A program made the position numbers and the translations under genes. Shown one piece after another: positions 41,333 through 43,797 of a stretch of 43,797 nt of DNA; position 1 is the first letter of the stretch, and each line of letters begins with the position of its first letter. The DNA is from JALYUA01 sp038203955. GTDB lineage: Bacteria > Acidobacteriota > Thermoanaerobaculia > UBA5066 > Gp7-AA6. The notes below the pieces were generated by a model. That model did not search any database and had not been told where the DNA came from. It was given only the letters and a program-made list of their open reading frames with translations. The stretch lies in assembly GCA_038203955.1 (NCBI GenBank), contig JBBRDK010000021.1, forward strand, positions 1-43,797, given 5' to 3'.

Positions 41333-43797
41333 GCACGGTCGAGCTTCCCCGCGTCTCCGACAACCCTCCCGCCACGGGGCTCCCGCGCATCTTCGAGCTC
41401 CTCGCGGCCGGCAGCGTGCTCCTGGTCTTCTCTCCGGTGTTGCTCCTTTGCGCGATTGGCGTCGCCCTCTCCTCCCGGGGACCGGTCCTGTTCCGGCAGA
41501 AGCGGGTCGGGCGCCGGGGCGAGATCTTCACCCTGTTCAAGTTCCGGACGATGCGCGCCGGCGTCGACGGGCCGCAGGTCACCGCGAAGGGCGACGACCG
41601 CGTCACGCTCGTCGGGCGGCTCCTCAGAGCGACGAAACTCGACGAGCTGCCGGAGCTGTGGAACATTCTCAAGGGCGACCTCTCGCTGGTCGGTCCCCGG
41701 CCGGAAGTCCCGCGCTTCGTCGACCTCGGCAATCCGCTCTGGAGAAAAGTGCTTCGGGTCCGCCCCGGCCTGACCGACCCGGTGACGCTGCGGCTCCGAA
41801 ACGAGGAGGCCCTCCTCTCGGCGGTCGTCGGGAATCGGGAGACCTTCTACCGAGACGTTCTTCAGCCGTACAAGCTGCGCGGGTATGCGGAATACCTGGA
41901 CCGTCGGACGATCTGGACGGACCTGCAGGTCCTCGTCCGCACCGCCGTCGCGATCGTGCGCCCCTCCACGGCGCCTCCGCCGTCCTTCGCCGAGCTCACG
42001 CGGATCGTCGAGGGATCCGAGCCGGACGAATCCCAGCGCTCGAGCACGCCGCCGGTCGGCGTCTCCCTCCGGCACGTCCAGTACCTGCTCGACGTCGTCG
42101 TGCTGACGCTCGCGTTTGGTATCTCGTACGCCCTTCGGTTCGACTTCAGCCTGAACCGCCGGGAGATGGCTTATCTGCTTCCGCAGCTACCGTGGGTGCT
42201 CGCGATCCAGTCGGGCGCGCTGCTGCTCGCGGGAGTTCACCGCTTCATCTGGAGGTACGTCGGAATCCGGGAAGCCAAGCGGTTTCTCGAGGCGGCCATC
42301 TGGTCAGGCCTCGCCCTCCTGATGCTGCGCCTGTACGGTCCCCATACGTTCCTGCCGTGGGGAATCCCGATCTCCGTGATCGTGATGGACACGGTGCTCG
42401 GGTTTGGCGGCGTGCTCGGGCTGCGGATGCTGCGCCGGGTGACTTACGAGCAGGAACGCCGGGAGGTCGCCTCGACCTTCGTGCCCGCCGCGGCGCGCCG
42501 CCGGGTGCTCCTCCTGGGAGCCGGGCAGGCGGGCGTGCTCGCGGCGAAGGAGATTCTGGGCCGCGGCGACCTCGACATCAGCATCCAGGGTTTCGTGGAC
42601 GACGACCCGCGCAAGCAGGGGGCGCTGATCCACGGCATTCCGGTTCTCGGGACGACCCGCGACCTCGGCCGGCTCGTGGCCGAGAACGGGATCCAGGACG
42701 TCGTCATCACGATCGCGCAGATCTCGCGCCGGGAAATCCTCCGGATGTTCGAGCTCTGCCGGAAGATCAAGGTCAGCGTCCGGATCATCCCGGGCCTCTA
42801 CGAGATCCTGCAGGGTAAGGTTCGGGTCACGCGGATCCGCAGCGTCGAGATCGAAGACCTCCTGGGCCGCGACCGCGTCTGCCTCGACGAGGACGAGATC
42901 GGCCGGTTCGTCGCCGGCAAGGCGGTGCTCGTGACCGGCGCCGGAGGCTCCATCGGATCGGAGCTCGCCCGGCAGCTCGCGCGGTTTAATCCCTCGTCGC
43001 TCCTGCTTCTCGAGCGGGCGGAATTCGTCCTCTTCGACATCGACAAGGAGCTTCGACGGGTCCACCCGAACCTGAACGTGGTCCCGATCGTGGCGGATGT
43101 GGCCGATGAGCCGTGGCTCCGGCGGATCTTCGACACGCACAAGCCGCAGGTGGTGTTTCACGCGGCCGCCCACAAGCACGTGCCGATGATGGAGTCGAAT
43201 CCGTCGGAAGCGATCAAGAACAACATTCTCGGTACGTACACGCTGGCGGACGTCTCGGCCGAGACGGGCGTCGAGGCGTTCGTGATGATCTCGACCGACA
43301 AGGCCGTCCGGCCGACCTCGGTGATGGGCGCCTCCAAACGGGTCGCCGAGCTGGTCATCCAGGATCTCGCTGCCCGCCGGACCGCTACCCGCTTCGTCGC
43401 CGTGCGGTTCGGGAACGTGATGGGCTCCGCGGGATCCGTCATCCCGATTTTCCGCGAGCAGATCCAGCGCGGCGGCCCTGTGACCGTCACCGACCCGGAG
43501 ATGAAGCGCTACTTCATGACGATCCCCGAGGCCGCTCAGCTCGTGATGCAGGCGGGAGCGATGGGCCGGGGCGGCGAGATCTTCATCCTGGACATGGGAG
43601 ATCCGGTGCGGATCCTGGATCTCGCCGTCGCCATGATCAATCTCTCGGGCCTGCGGCCGTTCGAAGACATGGAGATCGTCTTCACCGGGCTTCGCCCCGG
43701 CGAAAAGCTGTTCGAAGAGCTCGAGCTCGCCGGAGAGGAGATCTCGAAGACGCGCCACCCGAAGATCTTCATCGGGAAGATCGCGCCGTACCCGTCG
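41329..43797 (+). CDS. Fused PglC-like phosphoglycosyl transferase and PglF/WbpM-like UDP-sugar 4,6-dehydratase (3' end beyond window)
   Basis: One frame of 823 codons without a stop reaches the right edge. Residues 15-205 are a monotopic phosphoglycosyl transferase: re-entrant helix FELLAAGSVLLVFSPVLLLC, GPVLFRQKRVGRRGEIFTLF, KFRTMR, and the D105-E106 dyad in KLDELPELWNILKGDLSLVG, ending with PRPE. It would put a sugar phosphate on undecaprenyl phosphate. From about 245 come four membrane helices (HVQYLLDVVVLTLAFGISYA and others), a CoA-binding-like domain (VLLLGAGQAGVLAAKEILG), and an extended SDR dehydratase: TGAGGSIGSEL from 536, HAAAHKHVPMME, S655-TDK, and M666-GAS-K670, the MxxxK active-site form of PglF/WbpM instead of YxxxK. 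GTG start overlaps the previous stop. Normally these are separate proteins. Confidence 0.92.
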   Translation, partial: MSTVELPRVSDNPPATGLPRIFELLAAGSVLLVFSPVLLLCAIGVALSSRGPVLFRQKRVGRRGEIFTLFKFRTMRAGVDGPQVTAKGDDRVTLVGRLLRATKLDELPELWNILKGDLSLVGPRPEVPRFVDLGNPLWRKVLRVRPGLTDPVTLRLRNEEALLSAVVGNRETFYRDVLQPYKLRGYAEYLDRRTIWTDLQVLVRTAVAIVRPSTAPPPSFAELTRIVEGSEPDESQRSSTPPVGVSLRHVQYLLDVVVLTLAFGISYALRFDFSLNRREMAYLLPQLPWVLAIQSGALLLAGVHRFIWRYVGIREAKRFLEAAIWSGLALLMLRLYGPHTFLPWGIPISVIVMDTVLGFGGVLGLRMLRRVTYEQERREVASTFVPAAARRRVLLLGAGQAGVLAAKEILGRGDLDISIQGFVDDDPRKQGALIHGIPVLGTTRDLGRLVAENGIQDVVITIAQISRREILRMFELCRKIKVSVRIIPGLYEILQGKVRVTRIRSVEIEDLLGRDRVCLDEDEIGRFVAGKAVLVTGAGGSIGSELARQLARFNPSSLLLLERAEFVLFDIDKELRRVHPNLNVVPIVADVADEPWLRRIFDTHKPQVVFHAAAHKHVPMMESNPSEAIKNNILGTYTLADVSAETGVEAFVMISTDKAVRPTSVMGASKRVAELVIQDLAARRTATRFVAVRFGNVMGSAGSVIPIFREQIQRGGPVTVTDPEMKRYFMTIPEAAQLVMQAGAMGRGGEIFILDMGDPVRILDLAVAMINLSGLRPFEDMEIVFTGLRPGEKLFEELELAGEEISKTRHPKIFIGKIAPYPS

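Overview
The window is high-GC bacterial DNA with dense genes, frequent GTG/TTG starts and ATGA/GTGA-type overlaps. The permease at 466-2886 has the duplicated MacB/FtsX layout and the N-terminal 'LALGIGANTAIFS' motif of the ADOP permeases abundant in Acidobacteriota. Together with BlaI/M56 pairs, Thr/Pro-rich secreted proteins and intergenic heptamer arrays this suggests an acidobacteriote or a relative. That assignment is inference; no rRNA or tRNA gene was seen.

Left part (1-9633, all minus strand). A MacAB-like efflux operon (adaptor, ATPase, ADOP permease, second ADOP permease running off the left edge) occupies 1-4937. Next, read leftward from 8807, is a BlaI repressor / M56 metallopeptidase operon whose downstream genes consist largely of a 29-residue 'RIHG' repeat. 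The repeat carries on across a homopolymer frameshift (C7 at 7282-7288) and an in-frame TAA (6918-6920), then into a secreted protein. A -35/-10 pair with a perfect inverted repeat in its spacer lies just upstream of blaI. A PepE-like dipeptidase follows (8908-9633).

Middle (9644-15152). folD (minus) is divergent from two secreted TPR-like/TonB-C-domain proteins and a Thr/Pro-rich lipoprotein-like protein. Three intergenic heptanucleotide arrays (5073-5114, 9644-9743, 15104-15152) form one dispersed repeat family.

Right part (15156-43797) is an exopolysaccharide/O-antigen cluster. A Wzy/WaaL-type membrane protein (minus) is divergent from an operon for an outer-membrane beta-barrel, a Wza-like export protein, a Wzc-like chain-length regulator/tyrosine kinase, a PHP-type tyrosine phosphatase and a large TPR-like protein of unknown function. 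From 24152 come a UDP-GlcNAc-type 6-dehydrogenase, a Wzm/Wzt ABC exporter, five glycosyltransferase genes (one an internally deleted remnant, one a GT2-GT4 fusion), a second Wzy/WaaL protein and a 2-epimerase. These are followed by a WbpB-WbpD fusion, a WbpE aminotransferase and a methyltransferase. After a 302-bp gap come a second DegT aminotransferase and a fusion of an initiating PglC-like phosphoglycosyl transferase with a PglF/WbpM-like 4,6-dehydratase, which runs off the right edge.

How the genes work together: WbpA, WbpB-D, WbpE and WbpI homologues make up the complete known route from UDP-GlcNAc to UDP-ManNAc3NAcA. The PglF-like dehydratase plus the adjacent aminotransferase would make a UDP-4-amino-4,6-dideoxy sugar for the PglC-like domain to place on undecaprenyl phosphate. 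The glycosyltransferases would extend it, Wzm/Wzt would export it, and Wza/Wzc/beta-barrel proteins would carry it to the surface. Having a Wzc-type kinase, two Wzy/WaaL proteins and a Wzm/Wzt exporter together is a mixed architecture. The most noteworthy items are the RIHG-repeat BlaI/M56 locus, the heptamer family and the three enzyme fusions.
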